Program-made: the position numbers and the translations under genes | Assembly: GCF_007995015.1 (NCBI RefSeq) | Contig: NZ_VORB01000012.1 | Span: 1 to 55,520 of the forward strand | DNA: 55,520 bases | Source of the DNA: Luteibaculum oceani | GTDB lineage: Bacteria > Bacteroidota > Bacteroidia > Flavobacteriales_D > Luteibaculaceae | Reading direction: 5' to 3' | Notes under the pieces: generated by a model | Seen by the model: only the letters and a program-made list of their open reading frames with translations | The model's database searches: none | Told to the model about the DNA's origin: nothing | Shown: in pieces, positions 18,393 to 26,443 of the stretch | Layout: the number at the start of each line of letters is the position of its first letter | Numbering within the stretch: position 1 is the stretch's first letter

Positions 18393-19724
18393 TTACAAAC
18401 GTGGCGTAACACTTTGGTTAATCCAGCATCCAATCTGTACTGGATCTTTCTTAACGTTACCAGCGTTATCAATTTGTCCATATTGGAACATCATAGTCTT
18501 ATCTGGGAAACGACCTGAATACGCACTGATTTTAGAGTTTGCTACTCCCGAAATTGAGCTATCCACAGATTTTGCTTTGCTGTAATAATCGACCGCTAAC
18601 CAATACACTGCAGCCTTTTCGAATTCGTTAGACCCACAACTTGGTGCACTTGCAGCAATCGCATCTCCAATAATAATGTATGCTTTTCCATTGTTGCCGT
18701 TAATTCCTAGTGCTTTTCTAGCTAGGTTGTTTGCAGTTGAATATGCACCTGTTCCTATCGCTGCACTAGCAGCTGCTACGTAGTAGTTCTCTAAATCTGC
18801 CAATCCAGCAGGAGCTAACTCTATCGCCTTGTTTAGAGAAGACAATGCTTCGCTGTACTTCGACTTCTTTAGTAAAGCAACTCCAAGTGCGTATGAAGAT
18901 TCGTGCGAAGGCTCCAATTCGTTTAGCTTTTTGGCCACCTTTACAAAGGTTTCGCTTTCAGTACACTCTCTCTTAGTCATAATCTTAGCCAACTTCTTAA
19001 CGTTGTCTAGATCGTTAGGCGCTTCCTGGAATTTTTTCGCAGCAAGTGCATTGATGTCATCACACTGAGCAACTAGGATAAAGTACTCATTGATGTTATC
19101 CTTAGCCTTATCGTAGTATGTGTGATACTTTTCTTTAGCACCCGCTTTACCTTTATCCAGGTACTCAGTAATAGACAAGTACTCGGTAAGCAAATCTTCT
19201 CTTGCTACTTCTTCCTTTTTAAAGGCCTCGAACATAGAACGATAGTATAAATCTAACACCCCTGGTTGAGACTTAGCCTCTTGAAGTTCTACTGATTTTT
19301 TGAATACTTTATATGCTTTTAAAGGCTCATCGCTTCTGTATTTATACATATCGATACCCTTTAAACCAAGCACATAACCCTCTTGTCCAAAGTGCTTAAT
19401 TCTAGCGTCATATACCGCCAACATAGAGTCGATTAAGGCCTCCTTTTCAGTAGCATCCTTAGCATTTTTAATTTTATACTCATAAAAATTAACGCCATCT
19501 ATGTAAAGGGTTTTAGCCGCTTTTGGACAAAGCTTACACGCCTTTTTCCATGGTTCAAATGCGTCCGCAACATTTTTCTGATCACGAAACTCGCGATACA
19601 GTGAAATATTCTGCTTACACTTTTCTTGGATTTCTGGAGTAGCACCATACTTGTTTGCATCTTGCGCATCAACACTAAACGCTCCTACTACCAATACACT
19701 CAATAATGCAATTGACTTTTTCAT
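18393..19724 (-). CDS. Secreted/periplasmic tetratricopeptide-repeat protein
   Basis: The 443 aa protein has a signal peptide (about 1-20, SVDAQ cleavage region). Its largely helical body contains recognisable TPR units, clearest around residues 275-330 (SSYALGVALLKKSKYSEALS, then NKAIELAP). It lies between an outer-membrane protein gene and lptC with 8- and 0-base gaps. A scaffold role in envelope assembly is plausible but not shown. No catalytic motifs are visible. Confidence 0.8.
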   Translation of the reverse strand: MKKSIALLSVLVVGAFSVDAQDANKYGATPEIQEKCKQNISLYREFRDQKNVADAFEPWKKACKLCPKAAKTLYIDGVNFYEYKIKNAKDATEKEALIDSMLAVYDARIKHFGQEGYVLGLKGIDMYKYRSDEPLKAYKVFKKSVELQEAKSQPGVLDLYYRSMFEAFKKEEVAREDLLTEYLSITEYLDKGKAGAKEKYHTYYDKAKDNINEYFILVAQCDDINALAAKKFQEAPNDLDNVKKLAKIMTKRECTESETFVKVAKKLNELEPSHESSYALGVALLKKSKYSEALSSLNKAIELAPAGLADLENYYVAAASAAIGTGAYSTANNLARKALGINGNNGKAYIIIGDAIAASAPSCGSNEFEKAAVYWLAVDYYSKAKSVDSSISGVANSKISAYSGRFPDKTMMFQYGQIDNAGNVKKDPVQIGCWINQSVTPRL

Positions 19725-19732
19725 AACCGATT

Positions 19733-21055
19733 TTAATCGTATTTCCTTTTATAAAACCACCTGTCGATAAAGTTGGGACTTAAACTAAGTCCGAAAATGA
19801 TCCGGTTGGATTTTTCTTGTATTAAATTGTCTGCAACACTTCCTCTTACCACATATTGGTATCCAATCTGCAAAGCAGAGGTAGATCTGCTTCTTCTAAA
19901 CGGTAACCTAAGACCAAAACTCGTGCCAAACTCGTTAATGGCAGCCCCGTTATAGTCTACATAACCCGTTGCCGACCATAAACCAGCGCTATAGCTAATG
20001 TAATTCCAGATTGGCTCATTAAATAAAATATTACGGCTGGGGGTATATTGAATTCCAAAAGATACTTTGGAGTAATCTCTAAAAGTTCCGTCCAATGCAT
20101 CTACCTCAAAGTCCTGATTAAATGTAGACCAAGACTGCTTGGTATAGTCTACACCAAAGTATAGTTTGTCTTTAACCTCAAATCCAATTCCTAGTCCTAG
20201 CTTGGAAGGAATAGAAGCCGAATTATTATCCGCCCTTAGATATTGGATGGTATCCTTACCCAACTCATTTCCACCAAAGTTTCTTAGGAAGGTAAAAGCA
20301 AATACTTCCTGACGTCCTTTTACGGTGATTTCTGGTTGGTAAACCAAACCTAGATTAATCTTAAAATTCTTGTCTTTAATTGGGAAAAATCGGTATGACA
20401 ACGCTGCCGAAAGTGCCGAACCCTGCATGTTTGCAATACGACGCTCTTTTATTCCATATCCATTATCCAATACATCTGTGTAAAGAGTACGCTCTTGTTG
20501 CAATGGACCAAAATAATGGTCGAACTGAAGTGCTACAGCAAAAATATTAGAGTCGGCTTTGTTGTACAAATTATAGGCAACAGCCAAATATGCGTCTTTT
20601 AATCCACCCGATCCGGCGTAGTTAGCATCGATGGTATTGGTATCCATCTGCACCTTGGTATCTAGGCTATAATTGATAGCGCTAAAGGGTCTTAACCCGA
20701 ACTGAAAAAAGAAAGTTTTTTTAACTGGAAAAGCCATCGCCACCGAGTTAAGGTTTGAGTAGCTTTGCTTGTACTCAAAATTATCCCCACTGATGCTGGT
20801 AAAATTTCCAGCTCCATTTACATTAAAAATGGGAAAGTCTAAATCGGTTCCAAAGGCAGGGTTTAAAAGGTTTATTTGCTGATACCCGCTAATTCCATAC
20901 CCAGTACCACCAAGAGCCCATTGAGCTGCAGCTCCACCATCTCTTAAATTTCCATAGCCCAACCTACTAAAAGGAGATTGGTTGCTATTCTGGGCCTGCA
21001 CCGTTAAACAAATTAGACTTAAAATAAGGCCTGCAAGCCACCTTGTGTTAGGCAT
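19733..21055 (-). CDS. Predicted outer-membrane beta-barrel protein
   Basis: The 440 aa protein has a signal peptide (about 1-21) and a body made of alternating amphipathic strands with frequent aromatic girdle residues. Its N-terminal NSNQSPFSRLGYGNL resembles a widespread Bacteroidota family of about 400-450 aa outer-membrane proteins encoded next to coaX and the TPR/LptC genes. The ATG at 21055 overlaps the coaX stop by 8 bases, so it is translationally coupled. Substrate unknown. Confidence 0.75.
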   Translation of the reverse strand: MPNTRWLAGLILSLICLTVQAQNSNQSPFSRLGYGNLRDGGAAAQWALGGTGYGISGYQQINLLNPAFGTDLDFPIFNVNGAGNFTSISGDNFEYKQSYSNLNSVAMAFPVKKTFFFQFGLRPFSAINYSLDTKVQMDTNTIDANYAGSGGLKDAYLAVAYNLYNKADSNIFAVALQFDHYFGPLQQERTLYTDVLDNGYGIKERRIANMQGSALSAALSYRFFPIKDKNFKINLGLVYQPEITVKGRQEVFAFTFLRNFGGNELGKDTIQYLRADNNSASIPSKLGLGIGFEVKDKLYFGVDYTKQSWSTFNQDFEVDALDGTFRDYSKVSFGIQYTPSRNILFNEPIWNYISYSAGLWSATGYVDYNGAAINEFGTSFGLRLPFRRSRSTSALQIGYQYVVRGSVADNLIQEKSNRIIFGLSLSPNFIDRWFYKRKYD

Positions 21056-21752
21056 ATTGATGTTTGAATATGTTGAAAATTCCTTTCAAAGTTAGATTTG
21101 GGTCGGCAAAGATGTCACTTTTTAAAGCTTTTTGCAATGCAATTGCGTCACCGCCAGTAATAACCACTTTCCCCGTAGGATATTGTGTTTTAAATATTTG
21201 TATATGTTCAGTAATCTCAGCACAAAGTCCGACAAAGGTTGACCCCTTTAAATTATCATAAGTACTGTTAAATGGAAATTGTGCCGCCACCTCCTCTCTA
21301 TTAACCAGAGGTAACTTACCTGTGAATTCGTGCATGGCTTTCAGTCGCATGGACCATCCTGGAGTTATTCCACCTCCCACAAACACCCCCTTCTCTGTAA
21401 CTACATCGTAGGTTATACAAGACCCAGCATCAATTGCCATGGCCGCCCCAGGATAATCGAAAATTAAACCACAGGCATTAGCTATGCGATCTACTCCAAG
21501 CCTTTCGGGGTTGTTGTAATTAATAAGCACAGGTAATTTGGCGGAGAAATCTATAGGGTGAAGCCTTTCGGAAAGCTTAAAATTAAAGTTGCCACTTACA
21601 TCGGAAACAGCAATTGGATTGGAAAAATCTCGAATCCACGCTTCTCTATCATCAGTAGAATTGAAAGCTCCGTAATCCTCGAGCTTCCCACTTCTAAAAA
21701 TGCCCCATTTAGTTCGGGTATTTCCAATATCTAAAATTCCAACTTCTCGCAT
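21048..21752 (-). CDS. coaX: Type III pantothenate kinase
   Basis: Phosphorylates pantothenate, the first step of coenzyme A synthesis, with ATP and a monovalent cation. The 234 aa protein shows the ASKHA phosphate-1 motif DIGNTRTKWGIF, the substrate motif PERLGVDRIANACGL, the second phosphate motif AIDAGSCITYDVV, and GGGITPGWSMRLKAMHEFT. First gene of the minus-strand cluster running to the PPIase. It is divergent from the tRNA-Phe gene. Confidence 0.95.
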   Translation of the reverse strand: MREVGILDIGNTRTKWGIFRSGKLEDYGAFNSTDDREAWIRDFSNPIAVSDVSGNFNFKLSERLHPIDFSAKLPVLINYNNPERLGVDRIANACGLIFDYPGAAMAIDAGSCITYDVVTEKGVFVGGGITPGWSMRLKAMHEFTGKLPLVNREEVAAQFPFNSTYDNLKGSTFVGLCAEITEHIQIFKTQYPTGKVVITGGDAIALQKALKSDIFADPNLTLKGIFNIFKHQYA

Positions 21753-21797
21753 GCGGAGGCTAATTTATGGGAAGCGAATAAATTTTTTTCAAATTAT

Positions 21798-21827
21798 TTT
21801 GCGGTTTGTAATTTTTTTAGACATTTG
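21798..21827 (+). promoter_or_regulatory. Putative tRNA-Phe promoter
   Basis: TTTG at 21798-21801, an 18-base spacer, and GACATTTG at 21820-21827 (one mismatch to TAnnTTTG). The box ends 28 bases before the mature tRNA 5-prime end. Confidence 0.6.
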
Positions 21828-21855
21828 CACTCCCGTTTTCGAGCGGGAATTGGAA

Positions 21856-21931
21856 GGGACGATAGCTCAGTCGGTAGAGCAAAGGACTGAAAATCCTTGT
21901 GTCGGCGGTTCGATTCCGCCTCGTCCCACCA
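21856..21931 (+). tRNA. tRNA-Phe (GAA)
   Basis: A 76-base cloverleaf: acceptor GGGACGA/TCGTCCC, D arm GCTC-GAGC, anticodon stem AAGGA/TCCTT with loop CTGAAAA (anticodon GAA at 21889-21891), variable GTGTC, T arm GGCGG/CCGCC with loop TTCGATT, discriminator A, and CCA encoded in the genome. Confidence 0.98.
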
Positions 21932-21934
21932 CTG

Positions 21935-21964
21935 AAACCCTGACCACTGTGTCAGGGTTTTTTG
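21935..21964 (+). terminator. Rho-independent terminator of tRNA-Phe
   Basis: AAACCCTGAC (21935-21944) pairs perfectly with GTCAGGGTTT (21951-21960), 6-base loop, followed by T residues. It ends only a few bases before the ATG of the histidine kinase gene. Confidence 0.88.
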
Positions 21965-21968
21965 TTTT

Positions 21969-22895
21969 ATGGAAAAACTTCGTTGGCATAAATCCTTTTA
22001 CCTCTTTGGGCTGCTATTCATTTACGTTTTAGCCCAGTTCATTTGGTGGGCCACTTTGCTGTACCGCCAATCAGTAGAAATCGCACTCCTTAAAAATCCC
22101 AGCAATCTAGATAAAGCTATTTCAGACAGCCAATTTATGATCTTTGGGGAGGGAGCTGTCTTCCTTATTATTCTGTTGGTCATCATTATTTATGCCTTTA
22201 GAAGCCTTAATGCGGAACTAAACCTAGCCCTGCGCCAAAAGAATTTTTTACTCAGCATTTCTCACGAGTTAAAAACCCCAATTGCTTCGATAAAATCCAT
22301 AGTACAAACCTTATTGAAGAGAGAATTGGATAAAGACCAACAGAAAAAACTTCTTTTAGGTCTGGAAAATGAAAACCAACGACTAGGTGGGCTCATAGAA
22401 AATGTTTTTGTGGCTCAGAAAATTACAAACGGAAAATTTTCTGTTCCCACGAAAGACCAGAATCTAGGAGAATTTATTTCTCAAAACTGGGGGCAATGGA
22501 CCAAAGCGTTTAATCAAAAACCCGAATTAGATCTAGTGCCTAATTTAAAGGCCAAAGTAGATTTACACGCCTTTGAACTAGTAATGATAAACCTTGCTAA
22601 CAACGCATTTAAATACGGGGGAAGCGATACCATTTTTAGATGTTCTACCCAAAACAACCCCAAATCCGTTGTTATTAAAGTATCCAACACCGGATCTGAA
22701 ATTCCAGCAAAGGAATTGGATAAAATATTCGATTTGTTTTACCGTGTTGGAAATGAAGAAACACGAAAAACCAAAGGAACTGGGTTGGGACTCTATATTT
22801 GCCGAAGCATAATTAAGGAACACGGAGGAAATATTAAGGTCGAAAACAATCTAAATAGAGGTGTTACCTTTGAAATAACTTTACCAAGCGCATAA
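21969..22895 (+). CDS. Sensor histidine kinase (orphan)
   Basis: Membrane sensor kinase of 308 aa with two transmembrane helices (about residues 10-32 and 57-80), a short periplasmic loop and no HAMP or PAS domain. The phospho-acceptor His99 lies in SISHELKTP; N-box is NLANNAFKYG, F-box IFDLFYRV, and G-box GTGLGLYICRSIIKEHGG. No response-regulator gene adjoins. Its stop overlaps the gpmI ATG by one base, coupling it to a glycolytic gene. The start lies right behind a tRNA terminator with no visible promoter in between, so its transcription is unexplained. Confidence 0.93.
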   Translation: MEKLRWHKSFYLFGLLFIYVLAQFIWWATLLYRQSVEIALLKNPSNLDKAISDSQFMIFGEGAVFLIILLVIIIYAFRSLNAELNLALRQKNFLLSISHELKTPIASIKSIVQTLLKRELDKDQQKKLLLGLENENQRLGGLIENVFVAQKITNGKFSVPTKDQNLGEFISQNWGQWTKAFNQKPELDLVPNLKAKVDLHAFELVMINLANNAFKYGGSDTIFRCSTQNNPKSVVIKVSNTGSEIPAKELDKIFDLFYRVGNEETRKTKGTGLGLYICRSIIKEHGGNIKVENNLNRGVTFEITLPSA

Positions 22896-24394
22896 TGAGC
22901 AATAAATGTCTACTTGTTATTTTGGATGGATGGGGAATAGGAAAGGGAGACCACACCGACGCCATTGCACATGCAAATACATCTTATTTCGACAGTTTAA
23001 TCTCTAGTAAACCCCACGCAAGCCTGCTTACAGATGGAGAAAATGTTGGTTTACCCAACGGACAAATGGGGAATTCTGAGGTGGGACATTTAAATATTGG
23101 TGCCGGAAGAGTTGTTTATCAGGACTTAGTTAAGGTAAATAAGTCGATAAGTGAAGGCGACTTTTTTGAGAACCCCGTTTTATTAGAAGCTTTTAAAACC
23201 GTAAAAGAGCGTGGAAGTAAAATCCACTTTATGGGATTGGTTTCCGAAGGAGGGGTTCACTCCCACCAAAACCACTTAAAAGCGTTATGCCAGGCGGCAG
23301 CCGAACATGAAATTATACCCAACGTACACATTTTTAGTGATGGTAGAGATGCCGACCCTAAAAGTGGTAAGCGGTACTGGGAGAAGCTTTCTCTAGATTT
23401 AAGAGGAATTAAATTCAACGCCTGCTCTCTAATAGGGAGGTACTACTCTATGGATAGAGATAAGCGTTGGGAAAGAATTGCAAAAGCTTACAAGCTTTTA
23501 ACCCAAGGCCAAGGAAAAGAATTCGAAAATGTCGGAGATGCATTTGATTTCCACTACCAAAAAAATGTAACCGACGAATTCATAGACGCCTGTAAATTCC
23601 CTGGATTCCAAGCAATAGAAGACAATGACGTGGTGATTTGTTTCAACTTTAGAACCGATCGCTGCAGGGAAATTACGATGGCTTTAACCCAGCAAGATTT
23701 TCCAGAATTTGATATGCGTAAGCTAAACTTGCACTACACAACTTTTACACGTTACGATGCCACGTTTAAAGAGGTAAATGTGATGTACGAAAAGGACAAC
23801 CTTCGCAATACGCTTGGAGAGGTTGTTTCAAAAGCGGGTAAAACACAATTGCGCATAGCGGAAACTGAGAAATATCCTCACGTTACCTTTTTCTTTTCTG
23901 GCGGAAGGGAAGAACCATTTACTGGAGAGCATAGAATTATGGTGAACTCTCCAAAGGTTGCCACCTACGACCTCCAGCCCGAGATGAGCGCTTTCGAAGT
24001 AAGCGAAAAGGTTTGCAATGCAATGAAAGAGTTAGGTCCCGACTTTGTCTGTTTAAATTTCGCAAATCCAGATATGGTAGGCCATACAGGAGTTTATTCT
24101 GCAGTAGTAAAAGCAGTTGAAGCTACCGATAGATGTCTTGAAGAAGTTTGCCGCACTGCAAAAGACCTGAATTACAACATAGTTGTTATTGCAGATCATG
24201 GGAATGCCGATCAAGCACTAAACGACGATTCCAGTCCGAACACCGCACATTCGTTAAATCCTGTTCCATTTATAGTGGTTTCACCTAAAGTAGAAGAGCT
24301 GAAAAATGGAATATTGGCCGATGTGGCCCCAACCATTTTGGGACTTATGGAAATTGAGCAACCCGAGGACATGACGGGACACAGGTTATTTTAG
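22895..24394 (+). CDS. gpmI: 2,3-bisphosphoglycerate-independent phosphoglycerate mutase
   Basis: Mn2+-dependent glycolytic enzyme that interconverts 3- and 2-phosphoglycerate. The 499 aa protein has the alkaline-phosphatase-fold metal site, with Asp11 in LDGWGIG, the phosphoserine nucleophile Ser61 in GQMGNSEVGH, FSDGRDADPKSG in the phosphotransferase insert, and C-terminal NFANPDMVGHTG plus IADHGNADQ metal ligands. Begins with TAATG overlap to the kinase gene. Its 3-prime end overlaps the convergent lipoprotein gene by 9 bases. Confidence 0.97.
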   Translation: MSNKCLLVILDGWGIGKGDHTDAIAHANTSYFDSLISSKPHASLLTDGENVGLPNGQMGNSEVGHLNIGAGRVVYQDLVKVNKSISEGDFFENPVLLEAFKTVKERGSKIHFMGLVSEGGVHSHQNHLKALCQAAAEHEIIPNVHIFSDGRDADPKSGKRYWEKLSLDLRGIKFNACSLIGRYYSMDRDKRWERIAKAYKLLTQGQGKEFENVGDAFDFHYQKNVTDEFIDACKFPGFQAIEDNDVVICFNFRTDRCREITMALTQQDFPEFDMRKLNLHYTTFTRYDATFKEVNVMYEKDNLRNTLGEVVSKAGKTQLRIAETEKYPHVTFFFSGGREEPFTGEHRIMVNSPKVATYDLQPEMSAFEVSEKVCNAMKELGPDFVCLNFANPDMVGHTGVYSAVVKAVEATDRCLEEVCRTAKDLNYNIVVIADHGNADQALNDDSSPNTAHSLNPVPFIVVSPKVEELKNGILADVAPTILGLMEIEQPEDMTGHRLF

Positions 24395-24823
24395 GTTTCG
24401 AACCGTTGGGTTACCAGATTCGTCTTTTAGAATTAAATATGAATCTGATTTTCCGCCTTTAAATGATGCTGTTTTATCTTTAAATATCTGGTCGGAGTAT
24501 ATAATCTTTGAGATCTTTATCCCTTCCAAACAGGTATAATCCCGATATAACCGATCCTTAAAACTCATCCTAGAATACTTGGTTGAACCAGTCTTTGGTA
24601 CCACAACTACCAGACTTTTAAGGTTTTTCTCTCCTTTATTTTCCTTCTTGTATAACCTACAAAAGTTATACAGAACTTTTGGAGTGCAGTTGATACAATC
24701 GCGAGTGTTCAGAAACAATTGGGCTTTAAAGTCTTCAATGTTGTTTTCTTCATTTGAACAAGAAAGTCCTAATAATTGAAAACTAATTAAAAGGAATGCT
24801 TTCCAGAAAAATACTCTCATCAT
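24386..24823 (-). CDS. Lipoprotein with CxxC motif, possible thioredoxin-like fold
   Basis: The start chosen is the ATG ATG pair at 24823, directly before a lipoprotein signal with Cys22 (GLSC), giving 145 aa. A CxxC motif (Cys43-Ile-Asn-Cys46) follows a predicted strand, and later strands (KSLVVVVP and SYLILKDESGNP) are arranged as in small thioredoxin-like proteins. This is a fold guess only; the usual cis-Pro motif is not obvious. It overlaps the end of the upstream lipoprotein gene by 41 bases in another frame. Third gene of a minus-strand trio. Function unknown. Confidence 0.6.
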   Translation of the reverse strand: MMRVFFWKAFLLISFQLLGLSCSNEENNIEDFKAQLFLNTRDCINCTPKVLYNFCRLYKKENKGEKNLKSLVVVVPKTGSTKYSRMSFKDRLYRDYTCLEGIKISKIIYSDQIFKDKTASFKGGKSDSYLILKDESGNPTVRNLK

Positions 24824-25865
24824 TTTTATATAAAACAAGTGCTGTATCCTTAATCAATTTACAATGCATTGAGCTAATTCCATCGAATTTTCGTTTCAAA
24901 TATTGATTTGTTAATTTCAAGGTACTGCCCTCATTTTTAGAATCAGTAATTGTCAGAACTTTTTCTTTTTTATTGATAAAGGCCAATACGGCACCTAGAG
25001 AAATATCCTCTAGATAAAAAGTCTCAAAGAAATTATCCTCTACCTCAGGTATTGAGATTACGTTTTTTTGAATTGGGGAATATATTATCTCCGAGGTGCT
25101 ATAGAAAACTTCACCATCTTTATTTTGGTAGTAACTATACGGAGGGGAATAGGAATCTTTATAACGACCATTATCCTTTCCATTTAAAAAGAATTCAAAC
25201 TTATTTAAACTGGTATCTAGTTTAAGGAAATAAAAATCTGAAATAAAATTTGGTAGCCCCACTATGTAATGCCCTTTATGCTTTATGAAGAGATCGAAAA
25301 AATCATAGGACATACCATTAGATAGCTGATTTCTAAAGGTTTTTGATTTTGACCATTTCGAATTTGCATTCAATTGAGTTTCTATTATTCTATAGGAATA
25401 CAGGAGTTCAACGCCGGGGTATTCTGGATCTAAATTGGATATCCTTGGGGTTAAGATCTGTTGAGCAACTGATAGGTTTCCATCCTGGTTAACAAAGAAA
25501 TTCTCGAACTTGTAGGGTGGGAGCTTGGTTCTTAATGAGTCTGGGTTAATCGCATTTTCATTAAAAAGAAATTTGGCTTCCAAGTAGGGGTCCACAGGAA
25601 GAATTTCTAATAATGATACTTCTTTAGTCTGAAGATTAGCTGAAATTACCTCAAAATCTGTCAGTATATAAGCTTTATTATAGTAGTACTCAATTCCAAT
25701 AATATCTCCATTAATTGCCCTATTGTATTTGGAGTAAAATTGATTTTCCACATCAATTACAATGGGTTCTTTAGTTGTGGTTTTGCAGGAAATTGTAATT
25801 AGGGTGATAAGTAAAACAAACAGCATGGGGCTAACATGCTGTTTGCTAATTGATAAAGTAGCCAT
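24783..25865 (-). CDS. Lipoprotein, possible beta-propeller, unknown
   Basis: The 360 aa protein has a lipoprotein signal and attachment Cys27 (LITISC). The body is rich in beta-strand patterns with recurring aromatic residues (for example YYYNKAYILTDFEVISA and GHYIVGLPNFISDFYFL), suggestive of the six-bladed propeller lipoproteins common in Bacteroidota. I cannot confirm a named family. The ATG lies 5 bases after the upstream gene and its end overlaps the next gene, so all three are tightly coupled. Confidence 0.6.
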   Translation of the reverse strand: MATLSISKQHVSPMLFVLLITLITISCKTTTKEPIVIDVENQFYSKYNRAINGDIIGIEYYYNKAYILTDFEVISANLQTKEVSLLEILPVDPYLEAKFLFNENAINPDSLRTKLPPYKFENFFVNQDGNLSVAQQILTPRISNLDPEYPGVELLYSYRIIETQLNANSKWSKSKTFRNQLSNGMSYDFFDLFIKHKGHYIVGLPNFISDFYFLKLDTSLNKFEFFLNGKDNGRYKDSYSPPYSYYQNKDGEVFYSTSEIIYSPIQKNVISIPEVEDNFFETFYLEDISLGAVLAFINKKEKVLTITDSKNEGSTLKLTNQYLKRKFDGISSMHCKLIKDTALVLYKNDESIFLESIPFN

Positions 25866-25869
25866 AGAG

Positions 25870-26346
25870 CTAATTTAAATCTTCGTTTAAAAAAATGTGG
25901 GTGGTTGTTGTACCATTTTCATCCTTTTTGGATTCAATTACCGGGGAAACCCCATGGTAATGACCGTTTGGACCAACTGAATTAAAGGTTACCTGTATGG
26001 CTTGATTTGTTTCATCAGGCTGATTTACGTGTGGATCTATAGCAGCTGTTGGATAAATTATCATTGTACAAACGCCAGATTGATTTCTACAAACCGTTTT
26101 CCAACCATTTTCGATTTCCTCAGTTGAAATCCAAATACCACGGATGTACTCGGCAGTTGGCCGCTTTTTGGTGGTATGTTCAACTCCCTGTTCTGCTAAA
26201 TACTTTTCACACATCGCTAAAGCTTGCTGATTGGAAAAGTTGTTGGGAATTTGATTTTCTGGAGTTAGGTGCTTTACTTCTTTAGTACAGGAGGCTACCG
26301 AAAGCCCTAGTACTATGAATGAATTAAGAATTATAGATTTTTTCAT
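25870..26346 (-). CDS. Small lipoprotein, unknown
   Basis: The open frame runs upstream to 26613, but that part is antisense to the T9SS gene and is not protein-like. The ATG at 26346 starts a clear lipoprotein signal, MKKSIILNSFIVLGLSVASC, with Cys20. The mature part of about 138 aa has several Cys residues (in MCEKY, TVCRNQSGVC), no transmembrane segment, and a His/Thr-rich C-terminus. No family recognised. First gene of the three-gene lipoprotein cassette 24386-26346. Confidence 0.65.
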   Translation of the reverse strand: MKKSIILNSFIVLGLSVASCTKEVKHLTPENQIPNNFSNQQALAMCEKYLAEQGVEHTTKKRPTAEYIRGIWISTEEIENGWKTVCRNQSGVCTMIIYPTAAIDPHVNQPDETNQAIQVTFNSVGPNGHYHGVSPVIESKKDENGTTTTHIFLNEDLN

Positions 26347-26443
26347 GTTCGTCAATAATTGAGGGTTTTTAATGAAAATATTGTACGTACATGACCAAAT
26401 ATTCAAAAAAAAAAAATCTAAAAAGCAAATAAAATGAACTAAA
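26347..26443. other. AT-rich intergenic stretch
   Basis: Contains a 12-13 base A run near 26405-26417 and the palindrome TGTACGTACA (26382-26391). On the minus strand AATATTTG lies near the T run and could be a weak -7 box for the lipoprotein trio. Nothing else seen. Confidence 0.4.

Noticed and set aside
26382-26391. TGTACGTACA palindrome as operator
   Set aside because: A single 10-base palindrome in AT-rich DNA, no second copy and no regulator next to it; chance is likely.
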